Source of the DNA: Chrysogorgia sp. JL179-B06
Taxonomy: Eukaryota; Cnidaria; Anthozoa; Scleralcyonacea; Chrysogorgiidae
Direction: 5' to 3'
Assembly: GCA_035772405.1 (NCBI GenBank)
Contig: JAYKKM010000374.1
Location: 1,181,501-1,245,500 of the forward strand
DNA: 64,000 nt
The translations under genes and the position numbers were made by a program. Under the pieces are notes generated by a model, which was not told the DNA's origin, ran no database searches, and saw only the letters and a program-made list of their open reading frames with translations. Positions 35,194 to 46,184 of this stretch are shown one piece after another (within the stretch, counting starts at the first letter, position 1; the number at the start of each line of letters is the position of its first letter).

Positions 35194-36432
35194 CAGTGTT
35201 CAGCAAAATACTGATATTTTGTACTTAAGTAAAAGTAAAAAGTAACTCCTCAGAATCTTACTAAAGTAAAAGTAAAAGTGTGGCCTGAAAATCTTACGAA
35301 AGTAAAAGTAAAAGTATGGCCTGAAAATCTTACTTAAAGGGACACTCCGGCCCAAATACATTTGTATTTAGTTCATATGAAAGATCTTACTGACTTTAGA
35401 TTATTTCCAAAGTTTCAGCATTCCTATCAATTTAGTTAAGAAAATGTGGCTAGTTGAAGTTGGAGAGTTTGTCCAATTTCGACGCCATTTTGTTTCTCAA
35501 ATATGACGTCACTGAGTGACGTGATCTCGTATTATGCCTAAGAAGCTCCTCTACTTTCCTGCATGATGAACTAAATAGTTTATTTCGACTAATTTTCGTC
35601 CAAAGACCATTCACAATAACTATCACTATGTGATCGCCATCAAAACAACTCCACTGACGATAAAGAATCACTCAATGACGTCATATTTTCAAAACCAATA
35701 TGGCATCAAAATCCACAAATTTTCAACTTCAACTAGCAATATCTTCTCAACTAAATTGATAGGAATGCTGAAACTTTGGAAATAAACTAAAGTCAGTAAG
35801 ATCTTAAATATGAACTGCATTTGTATTTGGGCCGGAGTGTCCCTTTAAGTAAAAGTAAAAGTATGGCCTGAAAATTTTACTTAAGTAAAAGTATGGCCTG
35901 AAAATATTACTTAAGTAAAAGTAAAAGTATATATGGCCTGAAAATCTTAGCTTAAGTAAAAGTAAAAGTATGGCCTGAAAATCTTACTTAAGTAAAAGTA
36001 TGGCCTGAAAATCTTACTTAAGTAAAAGTAAAAGTATGGCCTGAAAATCTTACTTAAGTAAAAGTAAAAGTATGGCAAAATATATTCCAGAAAAGTACTT
36101 CAGAAACAAACTATATATCGAACCACTAACCAACATGACAAATGACAATTGATAATCTGGTACTGTACTTTAATCTGGGCGCTGTTTGGCGGCGCCAACT
36201 AGCGGATGGAGAGTGGACCGAGTATTTCGCAACTCCGCGTTCCCAATTTCTTTTTTTACTTTGCCGATAAAACAAGTCGTAAGGAAGTAAAAAAGTAATT
36301 ATTTTACAAAAATGTTACTTCGTTACAAGTAAAAAGTATTTGTTGAAAAATATACTTCGTTACAAGTAAATACTGATTTTTTTACTTAAGTAAAGTAACA
36401 AAGTAAATTTACTTCGTTACTGGCGAACACTG
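35194..36432. mobile_element. CAGTGTTC-ended element with 30-bp minisatellite
   Basis: Begins CAGTGTTC and ends GAACACTG. Most of the interior is a ~30-bp tandem unit containing AAGTATGGCCTGAAAATC and TTACTTAAGTAA (35215-35335 and 35849-36080), with CTTCGTTACAAGTAAA-type sequence at the right end. The ends are hAT-like, but I find no target duplication. A TTAA MITE sits inside. Confidence 0.65.
35338..35844. mobile_element. 507-bp TTAA MITE nested in a minisatellite
   Basis: Ends AGGGACACTCCGGCCCAAAT and its inverse, flanked by TTAA (35334-35337 and 35845-35848). Arms of 100+ bp include AAGATCTTACTGACTTTAG and ATCAATTTAGTTAAGA inverses. TTAA targeting points to a piggyBac-type mobiliser. Confidence 0.85.
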
Positions 36433-36736
36433 TATACATAATACATGTGAAAAAATGTCATCGCTAATTGAATACATGTAGAAAAGATGGTACCTATAGC
36501 TCACAATGATCAAAATAATTTGGAAAAACCTACAAACAAAGCGAATGTTTCTCCAAGGACTACATAAACAAAAGGTACGCATAGCGTACATGTATCTGCG
36601 CCATGGGCAAACCCAATCTCGTACCCAGAGCCAAGCATCCCCGGGCACGCGGGAACGATTACAAAATATTTAACCTAATAGTGAACAAGTAAGAGAATAA
36701 TACACCAGATTATTAATGGTATTGGTAATGCACGAT

Positions 36737-36890
36737 TAAAAATTGAAATTTGACAACTGCCAGGCACATGAGATCCACTCACACACAACGTTTGACTTGA
36801 TTTCATAAACAACTCTGTGATTGGTGGCATTTTGAATTTTCATGATGTGGGCATGCAAGATGGCCTTTTCTAGAAATATATACAGGGAGC
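36737..36890 (-). mobile_element. Internal fragment of the TTAA MITE at 15.2 kb
   Basis: An inverted match to about 15470-15600 (ATGAAAATTCAAAATGCCAC, GTTGTTTATGAAATCAA). It creates a 133-codon minus-strand frame that is not a gene. Confidence 0.65.
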
Positions 36891-37309
36891 GTATCAACCT
36901 CTTACCCAGGGCCTTATCTCCGCCTACCCTTGGGAGCGTATGTATATAAAGACACGTGTTCGATATTCTCATGTAATATTTAAGGAATAGAAAACATTTT
37001 CTATGTTTCCGTCGTGTTGCGAAACACAAGTGATTGGTTGAAATGTGGCATTTTAATTTTTTTGTGGCTGAGAACATAGACCAAAAGGGTGAATGTTTTA
37101 TCGCTATTTTGAGTTCTTCCAATGTTCCATGAAACACAGATCCATTTCATTTATAAAATACTGGTAACACTTTGAAAGTAGATGTAATAGATTAAAAATA
37201 TATACCAGTATAAGAAATTATAATAGTGTTTTGTATGAAATAGACTAATAGATCTTATAAACAATAAACAAACTGAAGCAGCTTTGAATTAACACATTTA
37301 ATACGATTC

Positions 37310-37400
37310 AGAAGCTGTACAAGAACAAATACCCTAACCATAACCATAACCCAAATAAAAACTCTAGTACTTTGAAACTAAAGATTTCAATGATGTAAGA
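37310..37400 (+). repeat. Fragment matching the duplication's left edge
   Basis: GATTCAGAAGCTG, ACCCTAACCATAA, CCCAAATAAAAACTCTAG and ATTTCAATGATGTAA match 20121-20250. Confidence 0.7.
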
Positions 37401-37417
37401 GCCGTTTTCTGGTCCTC

Positions 37418-37612
37418 CGAAGAGGTTGAATTGTCCTCAAAGAGATTGAATTGTCCTTCGAAGAGGTTGTTTAATCCTCCGAAGAGGTTGAAATGAATGT
37501 TGAATTGCACTCCAAAGAGATTGAATTGTCCTTCAAAGAGGTTGTTTACTTGTTTAGTCCTCCGAAGAGGTTGTTTAATCCTCCGAAGAGGTTGAATTGT
37601 CCTCCGAAGAGG
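37418..37612. repeat. ~21-bp minisatellite (CCTCCGAAGAGGTTGAATTGT)
   Basis: Eight to nine variant units; CCTC.GAAGAGG is itself partly palindromic. Confidence 0.85.
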
Positions 37613-38711
37613 TTGAGAGTCTATAAACTGCTAAATATCTAGTATCTGGTGTTGGTTGAATATTTTGATTTTAACGAGGTTTTAAAAATCTTTTGGCGTC
37701 ATGTCGACGACTCCGTACAACCTACGAAAATTGTTGTCGATTACACCATGGATAGTCTATTTACTATCCATGATTACACTTGCAAATTTATTGTAGTTCA
37801 TATTAAAAACACTTACCGAATAAAGAGTTCTTGAAATTATAATATTCTTGAAACAATGGCGTCGAAATATATCAAAGTCGGAAGCAATCGGAAGTTGTCG
37901 ATATCTTCTCTATGCTATCAGCACACAACCTCGTCCCCAGGGCCTTCGCGGTGCGAGGCAAGATGGCGGGCGAGGCGAGCGAAGGCCCTGGCAAAGGCTG
38001 AACCACGTGACAAAATATTCCACTATATGTGGAAAATTTTCCCGCTAGTTTGTCTACTGTGTAATCATGAGAGACTCAGTACTAGTGAGATGTATATGGA
38101 ATACATGATTCATGCTCTTATTTTCACTTCCACAAAGACGATAAATATCCAATAAGTGTTCCGGCGTTCCACTGATCTATATTAGAATATATTAGAGATT
38201 TAGAGGACTGGATAGAACATCTAGAGTAGAATATTTTACTGTTGCGTAATTATAGTTTTAGTATATTTGCTTTTTTCTCTTTTCGGATCAGACCGATTTT
38301 TGTATCATGAGAAGAAAAGGACACGGGAAGCCTTCGGAGAGCAATTTTTAGTTGTTTAGCCCAAAAACGTAGGGAAAAACGGAATTTGCGAGTTCAAATT
38401 TCGATCATCGATGGTAGCAAACCAACAAGATGACAACATTTTGATAGGCAAAAGTCGTTCTAACACACAACCTGAAAACTATAAAAGATTTTTGAGGTTG
38501 TAAACTGCCGGAAAAGAGGCAACACTAATTTCAACATTTGTGGTAAGTCTTTGAAATATTTCGAAATATTTCGATTTTTGTGATCGTATTTGTGAAATAT
38601 ATTTGAATGTTAATGGCGTTTATCTATGTTTAGCTGTAAACAAATGTTATGTATGCAATATGTATGCCCAAATAGAAAACATAACTCAGAAAATAATAAA
38701 CACATTGTGGT

Positions 38712-39045
38712 GGCATGTTGTAAAACATGGACTGGATTGATAAAACATGGACTGATAAAACATGGACTGATAAAACATGGACTGATAAAACATGGACTGA
38801 TAAAACATGGACTGATAAAACATGGACTGGTAAAACATGGACTGATAAAACATGGACTGATAAAACATGGACTGATAAAACATGGAGGGTTAGGATCTTT
38901 GTTGTTTTGGGGTTAGCGATTATTTGTTATGTAGACATCATACATTCACAGCTACACGTTACATGTTGTCATGTTTTACCAGTCCATGTTTTATCAGTCC
39001 ATGTTTTATCAGTCCATGTTTTATCAGTCCATGTTACAACATGCC
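38712..39045. mobile_element. MITE whose arms are 15-bp tandem repeats
   Basis: Ends GGCATGTTGTAA and its inverse, flanked by CATTGTGGT (38703-38711) and CATTCTGGT (39046-39054), a 9-bp duplication with one mismatch. The left arm has about ten copies of AAAACATGGACTGAT (38727-38886); the right arm has four inverted copies (38975-39034). Because 15 is divisible by 3, frames stay open on both strands without any gene being present. Confidence 0.9.
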
Positions 39046-39361
39046 CATTCTGGTACCCTTTGAATACCAGGATGATTTATTTAAATCATTAACCTAATTT
39101 TCTGTGAGTGAATAGTGTTCAACCAGGAATATAAAGACAAATATAGTAGCTACAGTATTTAGGGCTATAAGTACCTGTAGGTATACATGTATATATTTTG
39201 ATAGTGGTTATTTTTAAATTAAAAATCAAGAAAGCTTTGTTTGATTGTAGTCCCTAGAGGAGCCATGCAGTTTAAATATTTATCAATCTTCATCTTCACT
39301 GATGGTTGAAGAGGATAGGGTTACTGTGCTTCTCTCTGATTCAGACAGATCCTGACCCTTG

Positions 39362-39478
39362 CTCGATATATGAGCAACCAAAATATAATTAAAATTATTA
39401 TAGCATCAACCCAAGTCAGTTTTAGGGTTAGGATTTGGGTTAGGGATTGGTTTGTATTTCAGTTGTTCATATATCGAG
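39362..39478. mobile_element. Small MITE with telomere-like centre
   Basis: CTCGATATATGAGCAAC at the left, inverted at the right, encloses TTAGGGTTAGGATTTGGGTT. An inverted second copy lies at 58927-59064. Confidence 0.75.
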
Positions 39479-41957
39479 AAAGCGCCCAGATCCTATATGG
39501 TTTCCTTCCCATGGCACATTCTGACCATATATACTATAGTACTTGGTGATGATCTTGATCAAGCCATAAACATGGTTTTCAGTCAAGCACATGGTTATCA
39601 TCAAGCTCTATAAACTGTCAATGTTGACAGGTTGATGGCCCAATATTATAAATGAATATAGTGCTGCTGGTAAAATGTATTCTACTTGCATTATTACAGT
39701 TTGAGCAGGATGAATGTTATGTGAATAGCTTATAGATGTAGCTGCTGCACAGTATAGTAGAATGAATTGATTCATGTAATTATTTTCATGTACACTGTGC
39801 ATTGGTGGTTTCCTTTAGTACAGGAAACCACCTTAACTTATTTAATAGCCATAATTACCATGCAGCTTGCAATTTCAAGGATTAAAATATGAAACAAAAT
39901 CCAAACATTCGCATCATGTAAATCAATATCAGTTAAGAAACAAGAAAAGCAAGTTAAATTACTGGAGAAAAATATATGCTATTTTTTATTATGAAATTAA
40001 TTGTTTTGTGCCTAAACCTGTTTAAGATATGAGGGGGGAAAATATGGATTTGGCCTGGTTGATCAGTATGGCTAAGAAATATATTAAAGTTTTAATATTA
40101 ACCAGCAATGGTTTAGAAGGTTTATTATATAGAATCAAAATACACATGACAAAATACACATGAGTTATTAAAAATGTTTCTTTAATCAAATCATGGACAA
40201 AGTTTATGATACAGTACAATTATTCTATAGAAAGCCACTATTAGTTGTCTTACTGTTTCACCTTCAAATTCCTTCCTTCATATTAGTGGTTAAATTTTAG
40301 ACCTTGTAACACAATAGCAAATATTTTACCAAAATATTACATATAGATACATTTTTATCAAAATGACATAATTTATACATGACATGAGTCCACTATAAAC
40401 CAAAAATATAAGTGCAGCCTATCCACATTTCACGTCATCCTGCCCTTTAAATAAATCAACTCGACTGTAAATATTCAATAATCGTGGTATTATCTCAGAT
40501 TTTTATTCTTATCAATCATTGTAGTGTATATATAGTGCTGCGGCCGGCTTCGAAAGTTCGTCAAAATATGAACTTATTTACTTACGATTCAATTTTTATC
40601 CACATTTTTAAGTTTTCTGTAGTTTAATGATGTACCCTGTCAAAATGGGTTTGCTTTGTTCAGCTATTTCGTGGTTATATGCAAAAACTACGATTCCACA
40701 ACAGTAAAATATAGCGATACTGAACCGAAGTGGAGCTGGCCGCAGCTCAAAACATCCGGCTTCAATTTCGGTGGCGCTCAAACAAAGGATGCTCTATCCA
40801 GTCCTCTTATATAGATCAGTGGTTACTTCGGATATCGTTTCTTTGGAGTTTCGATCAAACTGATCACTAACATGTTCATTTCATTATCTCCTGTATTTAT
40901 AGTCTATTAGACGCCATGTTTAGTTTGCTTTCCCGCACAATTTAATTATTGACCAATGGGGACAGTTGTGAGCATTTAATTCAATTAAATCCTACAACCA
41001 ATCAACGGCAGTTTTGGTCCAGCCTTTGCCAGGGCCTTCGCTCGCCTCGCCCGCCATCTTGCCTCGCACCGCGAAGGCCCTGGGGACGAGGTTGATCAGC
41101 ACATTGCTACGAGAAGATATTGTATATGCGCTTCGCGCAGATACAAAAATCTTCTAGTAATACTAAACTATTTTAAAAGTTTCATACAGAAAGTTAAAAC
41201 CCACCAACTGTTTCTCCCAATCATTTTCGGCCTTCGTCGTATTATCGAGACAAAGATTTTACAATACATCAGACTCGACTCTACCTACTTCTCCCATTCT
41301 ACTTTGATGAGTCAGCAAATACTCTCAATTTTATATTTAGAATTATTTGGGATTTTATTATTTGAAAAAAAAATTAATGACGATATATCATGAGAAAAAA
41401 GTTGTTATTCGTAATGATGACCAACTCCCCTGTTCTAAGAAAGACTTACCCACGATCTCGTTTACAGTTTACAATGGAAGATTACGAGGTAGCCGTTGAA
41501 TAATAACATTTATTTTAAAAGATATTTTTATGTTGAAGTACATATATATTATAGGTTGCTGTTTGTAAATGTAAAGTAATAATAATAATAATAATAAATA
41601 ATAACGACTTATTACGGCATTCCAACTAGTGGCTCTTCATCCGCAAAAATTACATATGTTAACAATTAAGTATAAGTAATACAAATTAACTATAATTTAA
41701 ATATATACGATATGTTTACAGATAAAAGATAAAATTTTGAGATTATATACTATTAAAATTACAGAGAAGAATAATATATATATATAAATATATATATATG
41801 TATTATGTTGGATTATGTCTTTCTTTCGCTGAACTAATTAAATGAGTTTTTAAAAGTCTGGAAAACTGTGCGTGATTTATACAGTTCCTAATGTCTTTTG
41901 AAAGACGATTAAAAGTTTTGGCACAAGCACATTGAAAAGAGCCATCTATTTTTGGTA

Positions 41958-42251
41958 CTACCAGTTGAATTCCATCAGATAAGTGTTCTTGATGGAATAT
42001 AACGTTCCAATGGAAGATAAGATGGCCAGGGCTTTGTGGGCTAATTTCAGCAAATGGTATTCACGACGTTTTGTTAAGGGTAGCCAGCCAAGTTTTAGTA
42101 AATCATCTCTTTGGCATTGATTAGTCACAAAAGCTGCGGCAGATAATTGCACCCGGGATAAACGTTTAATTAAATATGCTGAATGCCTAATAATTTGAAA
42201 GAAGATACGATACTCTCTCAAGTTCAGCTCCGTTGCAATTAAGTGCAGCAA
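41958..42251 (-). pseudogene. LINE C-terminal region remnant
   Basis: IRHSAYLIKRLSRVQLSAAA and LGWLPLTKRREYHLLKL match the usual post-RT block of CR1/L2-like LINEs (QNAAARLV...LHWLPV..R..YK). It runs toward the (AAT)n tail. Confidence 0.8.
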
Positions 42252-43547
42252 TGTCGCTGTTTACCAGTTTGTGGACATGTGACATTTGCTGCGTTGAAAA
42301 CAACATAACTTTCGTTTTGGAAGGATTTAGTGTCAGGTTGGACTCTGTAGACCAGGAATCCAACGTATCCAATGCTGTCTGCATCTCAGATTGACAGTGT
42401 TGTAGCTTTGCCGGTTTACAATGAGCATGTACATAGTGGTGTCATTTTACTTCTTCAGGCAATTTCTCAGCTAGATCATTTACGGAGAGATCGAACAGCA
42501 CGGGACCTAAAATCGATCCTTGTGGCACGCCAGATGTAACATTAATTTTTTCCGATACATGGTCATCAATTTGGACAAATTGCCGCCTTCATGCAGTTAA
42601 ATAATGCATTATCCATCGGAGAGAATCTTTAGAAAAGCCTTGAGAGTGAAGTTTCAATAGTACCGTTTTATAAGCTACCGTGTCGAAAGCCTTCGAAAAG
42701 TCAGCCATAACAGAAAGTGTTATCTCGCCCCGCTTCATGGCCGTTCGGATGTCATCTCGCATAGCTAACAACGCCGTGGTTGTTGAATGCCCCTTGCGAT
42801 AGGCGCTGATGTTTTGATGGAGTGTACTTTTATTAGAAAGAAAATCTGCGATTTGACGAAGTGCTAACTTTTCGTATACTTTTGAAAGTATACGGGAAGA
42901 ATAGAAATAGGGCGATAGTCATCATTGCACTTACGATCATTGACTTTAGGAATCGGGCTGATACGAGCCAGTTTCCAAATAGCTGGAAAAGTCTGTGTTG
43001 AGATGCATGTATTCAAAACGTGCGTGAGTGGAGATGCTAAGTGTTGAGCAACTAGCTTTATAAACTTTACAGGAACATTGTCAGGACCACAAGAACAGTC
43101 CGATCTCAATCCTTTGATCTCTCTAAGGACGTCATTGTAAGTTACCTGTTGTAGTGAAAACGGAGTTTCAAGATTTTCCGATAGTGATTCAATTACATGG
43201 TAAAGATCTCCATCAATAGCAGCTGGCGATGATCCTGTAATTCGCTCGGAGGTTGAAGCAAAATGGCTATTCAGTTGATTTGGATCTGCACGCAAGTGTC
43301 GGAGGTATGAAGTGTCGAGGACTGGGATTTATAATTCGATGAATCACCTTCCAAACATCTTTTGGTCTTTTAGAGGAGAGGGCTTTAATTGTAAAACATC
43401 GTTTTGCCTTTTTATAACGATTTTCAATTTGTTTCTAACTTCTCGGAAGGCGTGCCAGTTATCTTCATTGGGTGGTTTTTTATGTGCTTGAAAGTTGAAA
43501 CCGTTTCGATCTACATTGCTCTTGTAGCGAACGAATATTTGAATCAT
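42187..43547 (-). pseudogene. LINE reverse transcriptase remnant
   Basis: Recognisable blocks: GPDNVPVKFIKLVA, ARISPIPKVND and DDYRPISILPV (42864-43295), ADFSKAFDTV (42589-42771), GVPQGSILGPVLF (about 42495-42535) and LNPSKTKVMLFST (42187-42384). At the expected catalytic (F/Y)ADD box near 42440 the frame is shifted and only one Asp remains next to TTMYM, so activity is lost. Confidence 0.85.
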
Positions 43548-43670
43548 TCATCCAAGGAGCAGGTGGCCTCGTTAATCTAGTTCGTTTGACTGGAACATGT
43601 CTTTCCAGGCATTCTTGAATAAGATTTTGTAGGGTCCCCGCTTTTTGATCTGGATCTTCAAGAGCATACA

Positions 43671-44400
43671 CTACTTCAAAAGGGTGGTTGAAAAATCCTC
43701 GATGAATGCATTTTCGTTGAACTGTTTTTCATTTCGTATAAACTTATATCTTGGTGCATATCTTGACACACGAATATTTAGGGTTGCATATGGTGCGTCA
43801 TGGTCGCTAATCAGGGGACAGAGTAGGACGTTAGTGTGTGTTACACATTGAGGTATATTTGTTACAATGTGATCGATGAGAGTAGCGGATGATTTTGTTG
43901 TTCTCGTTGGCTTTGTTACATGTTGTTTTAGGTTAAATGAGTCCAGAATGTCTGTATACTGTTTTGTCATTGTCAAGTCATGTTTAAGCAGGTTTACGTT
44001 AAAATCACCAGTGATCTCATCATTGGCAATCCGTCCCATGCAATTGTGAGATCACCTAGAAGAGCATGATAAATCGTTCCAATTAAAAGCTGACTGTTTT
44101 TGTTTCGACCGGGAACTTCAATCAAAGATGCTCCATTTGGGGGTGTCTAGATTCGATGTCTTTGCGTCTTTTAAATATAATCAATTCCTTGATATATACC
44201 CCAACCCCGCCTCCTTTTGATTTCTCTCGATTTCGAAAAGCATGACAATATCCGGGTATCGTTACATACTGGAGGAGTAATTGTTATTGTCCTTCAACCA
44301 CGTTTCACTCATAGCAATGATGTCGAACGGGTACTCCTTTACAGTAATCAATAGATTGTCAAACGTAGACACCATGCTTTGAGTGTTAATATGCATTACT
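43671..44400 (-). pseudogene. LINE endonuclease domain remnant
   Basis: In separate frames: HINTQSMVSTFDNLL and FDIIAMSETWLKDN (the SETWL motif of AP-type endonucleases), then ITGDFNVNLL, TLIDHIVTNIP and LISDHDAPYATL (the GDFN and SDHD metal-site motifs). Frameshifts and stops separate the blocks (for example near 44040 and 44280). Confidence 0.8.
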
Positions 44401-44569
44401 TTTAGCTGTGCGTCCCTTTTGGTGAGAGCGTCTAGATGTAAATTTTGAGTGAATCGTCACTCAGTGCCATTGTCGTTTTCCGGTTCGCCATCAGATATCG
44501 TATCCATGTAGAAAGGAAGTAAGCTTCATATACATGTATGGCATATCCATTTCATGGGAATCGCAGCAG

Positions 44570-44914
44570 AGATTTCTTTAATGTTAGATATTCTTGCGCA
44601 CTTTGCATGTATAAAATCGAAGCACTGAGTGCATACACATCGCTTTTGGTTTTTGGCTACAGCCTTCTCACACTCTGATTACATCTAGGTGCATGAGTCG
44701 ACTTTTTATTCGTGCTTACCGGACCGGGATTTTCTTCTATGTCACCACTCTTCAGAAGTAAACAGAAGGTAGCCGTGGAGTTGTTATAATATGACATTTT
44801 CTTTACCGACCAGCATTGACGTTTCTTCCTAGATTGGTTTATTTTAACACCATTTAGATACTCACAAGCAAATACCGCAAGGTTTTGTCGATTTCTAAAG
44901 TCCGTATTTTCCAA
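44570..44914 (-). pseudogene. LINE ORF start: 2A peptide plus PHD-like finger
   Basis: The frame from 44914 reads about 48 residues, then LLLKSGDIEENPGP, a consensus 2A motif (D-x-E-x-N-P-G-P) where ribosome skipping separates the upstream peptide. After a frameshift near 44660 another frame reads CVCTQCFDFIHAKC and, some 17 residues on, WICHTC, a C-x-C-x2-C...H-x3-C...C-x2-C layout like the PHD/RING-type fingers found before the endonuclease in CR1-type LINEs. The frame stops at TGA soon after. 2A motifs at LINE N-termini are known from several invertebrates; here the motif itself is intact although the ORF is broken. Confidence 0.8.
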
Positions 44915-44982
44915 TTGTAGTTGAGAGTGCCTTGTTGTTTACGTTCGTAATACCATGATGACCTCGGGTTCTTTTGTTCTCG

Positions 44983-45060
44983 CCGGGTGGTTTAATCACG
45001 ATATTCCCGGCTTTAGCGGGGAGATCTCTAAATCTCCCGGCAAAGCCGGGCAGATTTCTA
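44983..45060. repeat. CCCGGC inverted repeats
   Basis: CCCGGCTTTAGCGGGGAGAT and AAATCTCCCGGCAAAGCCGG form overlapping inverted units; a small hairpin element. Confidence 0.6.
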
Positions 45061-45300
45061 ATTTCTCCCTGATTAAAATTCATGAGCCAAAATTCAAAGA
45101 CACGACAAAGAGTTTTCTTAATACGTTTTACATGCATGCACACGCGTCAGAATTGCTTATTCCCAAACAAATTTCCTACAATGGAAAATTGTTGAATACA
45201 TCACTGATCATGCATTGTATTACACAATACTCCTACTATCAATTAGTTTTGTACAATGAAAACACTAGTTTCACCTCGGTCATCACTCATCATGGTATTA

Positions 45301-45480
45301 CAAACTAATACAATGGTTTTTAAGAATATAGTGATCAAATCTCCCGCAAACCGCGGAATGTTTGTGAAAGCCCCTCGGGACGCCTTCGGGCTTCGCCCTC
45401 ATGCTTTCCCTCGGGACTTTCACAAACATTCCTCGGTTTGCGGGAGATTTAATCACTATATTCTTAAAAACATTGTATTA
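45301..45480. repeat. 180-bp hairpin MITE
   Basis: AATACAATGGTTTTTAAGAA and its inverse bound arms that continue through ATCTCCCGCAAACCG and GGAATGTTTGTGAAAG. The loop is CGGGACGCCTTCGGGCTTCG-like. Confidence 0.85.
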
Positions 45481-45659
45481 CTTATAAAAGTCATTAGTCG
45501 AGACGATAAGTAGTGTTATGCAAATTGCTTTCGATAAATGCAAAGTATTTCCAAAAGCATAATTTCCCGATATCGGCGGTCCAAAAAGTCCAATTTCTTG
45601 TATATTTACGTCAAAGTATTTAGTCCCAACAAAGATATTAGGTCGTGGAAATGTTCCTT

Positions 45660-45932
45660 CTAGTAATCCTGCGAAAACTTCGTTACAAGATGAGTGTCCT
45701 TTAGAACAGACAGGCCGGTTTCAAAACCGAGTGAATACTTCGCTTGGTTGGTTCCATAGCCGTTTTCAAGGCAGGATCGCAATATATATCGTTGAAACGT
45801 TTCTTCCAGAAACACAGACTTGTGTTCCGACATTTCCTTGCATTTTGGAACGAAAAACGCAGCCAAAAAGTTAACTTTAAGTAAAGAAAGTAACAAAAGA
45901 GTGGAGAGCCAGAAAGGTCGTGTATCATCCAT
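45660..45932 (-). CDS. Hypothetical small secreted protein
   Basis: From the ATG at about 45932 the frame gives 90 residues: MDDTRPFWLSTLLLLSLLKV is a plausible signal peptide, followed by a polar segment with two cysteines (PKCKEM, RSCLENGYG) and a stop at 45660. The frame can be extended 29 residues upstream. A TATATAATATAT run sits just before the ATG. I recognise no family and see no second exon, so it may be chance or the first exon of a longer gene. Confidence 0.25.
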   Translation of the reverse strand: MDDTRPFWLSTLLLLSLLKVNFLAAFFVPKCKEMSEHKSVFLEETFQRYILRSCLENGYGTNQAKYSLGFETGLSVLKDTHLVTKFSQDY

Positions 45933-46184
45933 GCATATATTATATAGTAGACAACATGTTTTGAACAACATGATGTTGAGCTGTAAGGTCTGTAATATCA
46001 GATTCGAATGTTTTTCCAACGTAGATATATTGTTAAGGACATATTTTGGCTATTTTTCGTGTTCGTAACCTGCCACCTTCCTCTACCCGCTTATACCTGC
46101 GACCCGCTACCCGACACCTGCGACACGCGTTTTAGCCCCGCCGGTCGTATTAGACACGTGTTTCACTCGTGTTCGCATCAACGT

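Larger units (their letters stand above)
37890..41120. mobile_element. 3.2-kb region bounded by long inverted repeats
   Basis: GATATCTTCTC, ATCAGCACA, ACCTCGTCCCCAGGGCCTTC and GCAAGATGGCGGGCGAGGCG at 37898-38010 return inverted at 41020-41115. A second inverted pair contains GAGGACTGGATAGA (about 38203 and 40797). The ends look like a large TIR element. The interior is non-coding, AT-rich and carries two MITEs. Confidence 0.55.
41579..44914 (-). mobile_element. Decayed LINE (CR1/L2-like) with 2A peptide
   Basis: Reading right to left: an N-terminal 2A module, a PHD-like zinc finger, an endonuclease, a reverse transcriptase and a C-terminal region, ending in an (AAT)n tail on the plus strand (41579-41600). 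The coding parts are split by many frameshifts and stops, so the copy is dead. Order and motifs fit CR1/L2-clade non-LTR retrotransposons. Confidence 0.85.

Noticed and set aside
36736..37137. 133-codon minus-strand ORF
   Set aside because: Overlaps a fragment of the TTAA MITE seen at 15.5 kb; no domain or splice signals.
38626..39092. Long open frames on both strands with IKHG/TDKTW/FYQSM repeats
   Set aside because: They come from a 15-bp tandem repeat in a MITE; all frames stay open because 15 is divisible by 3.
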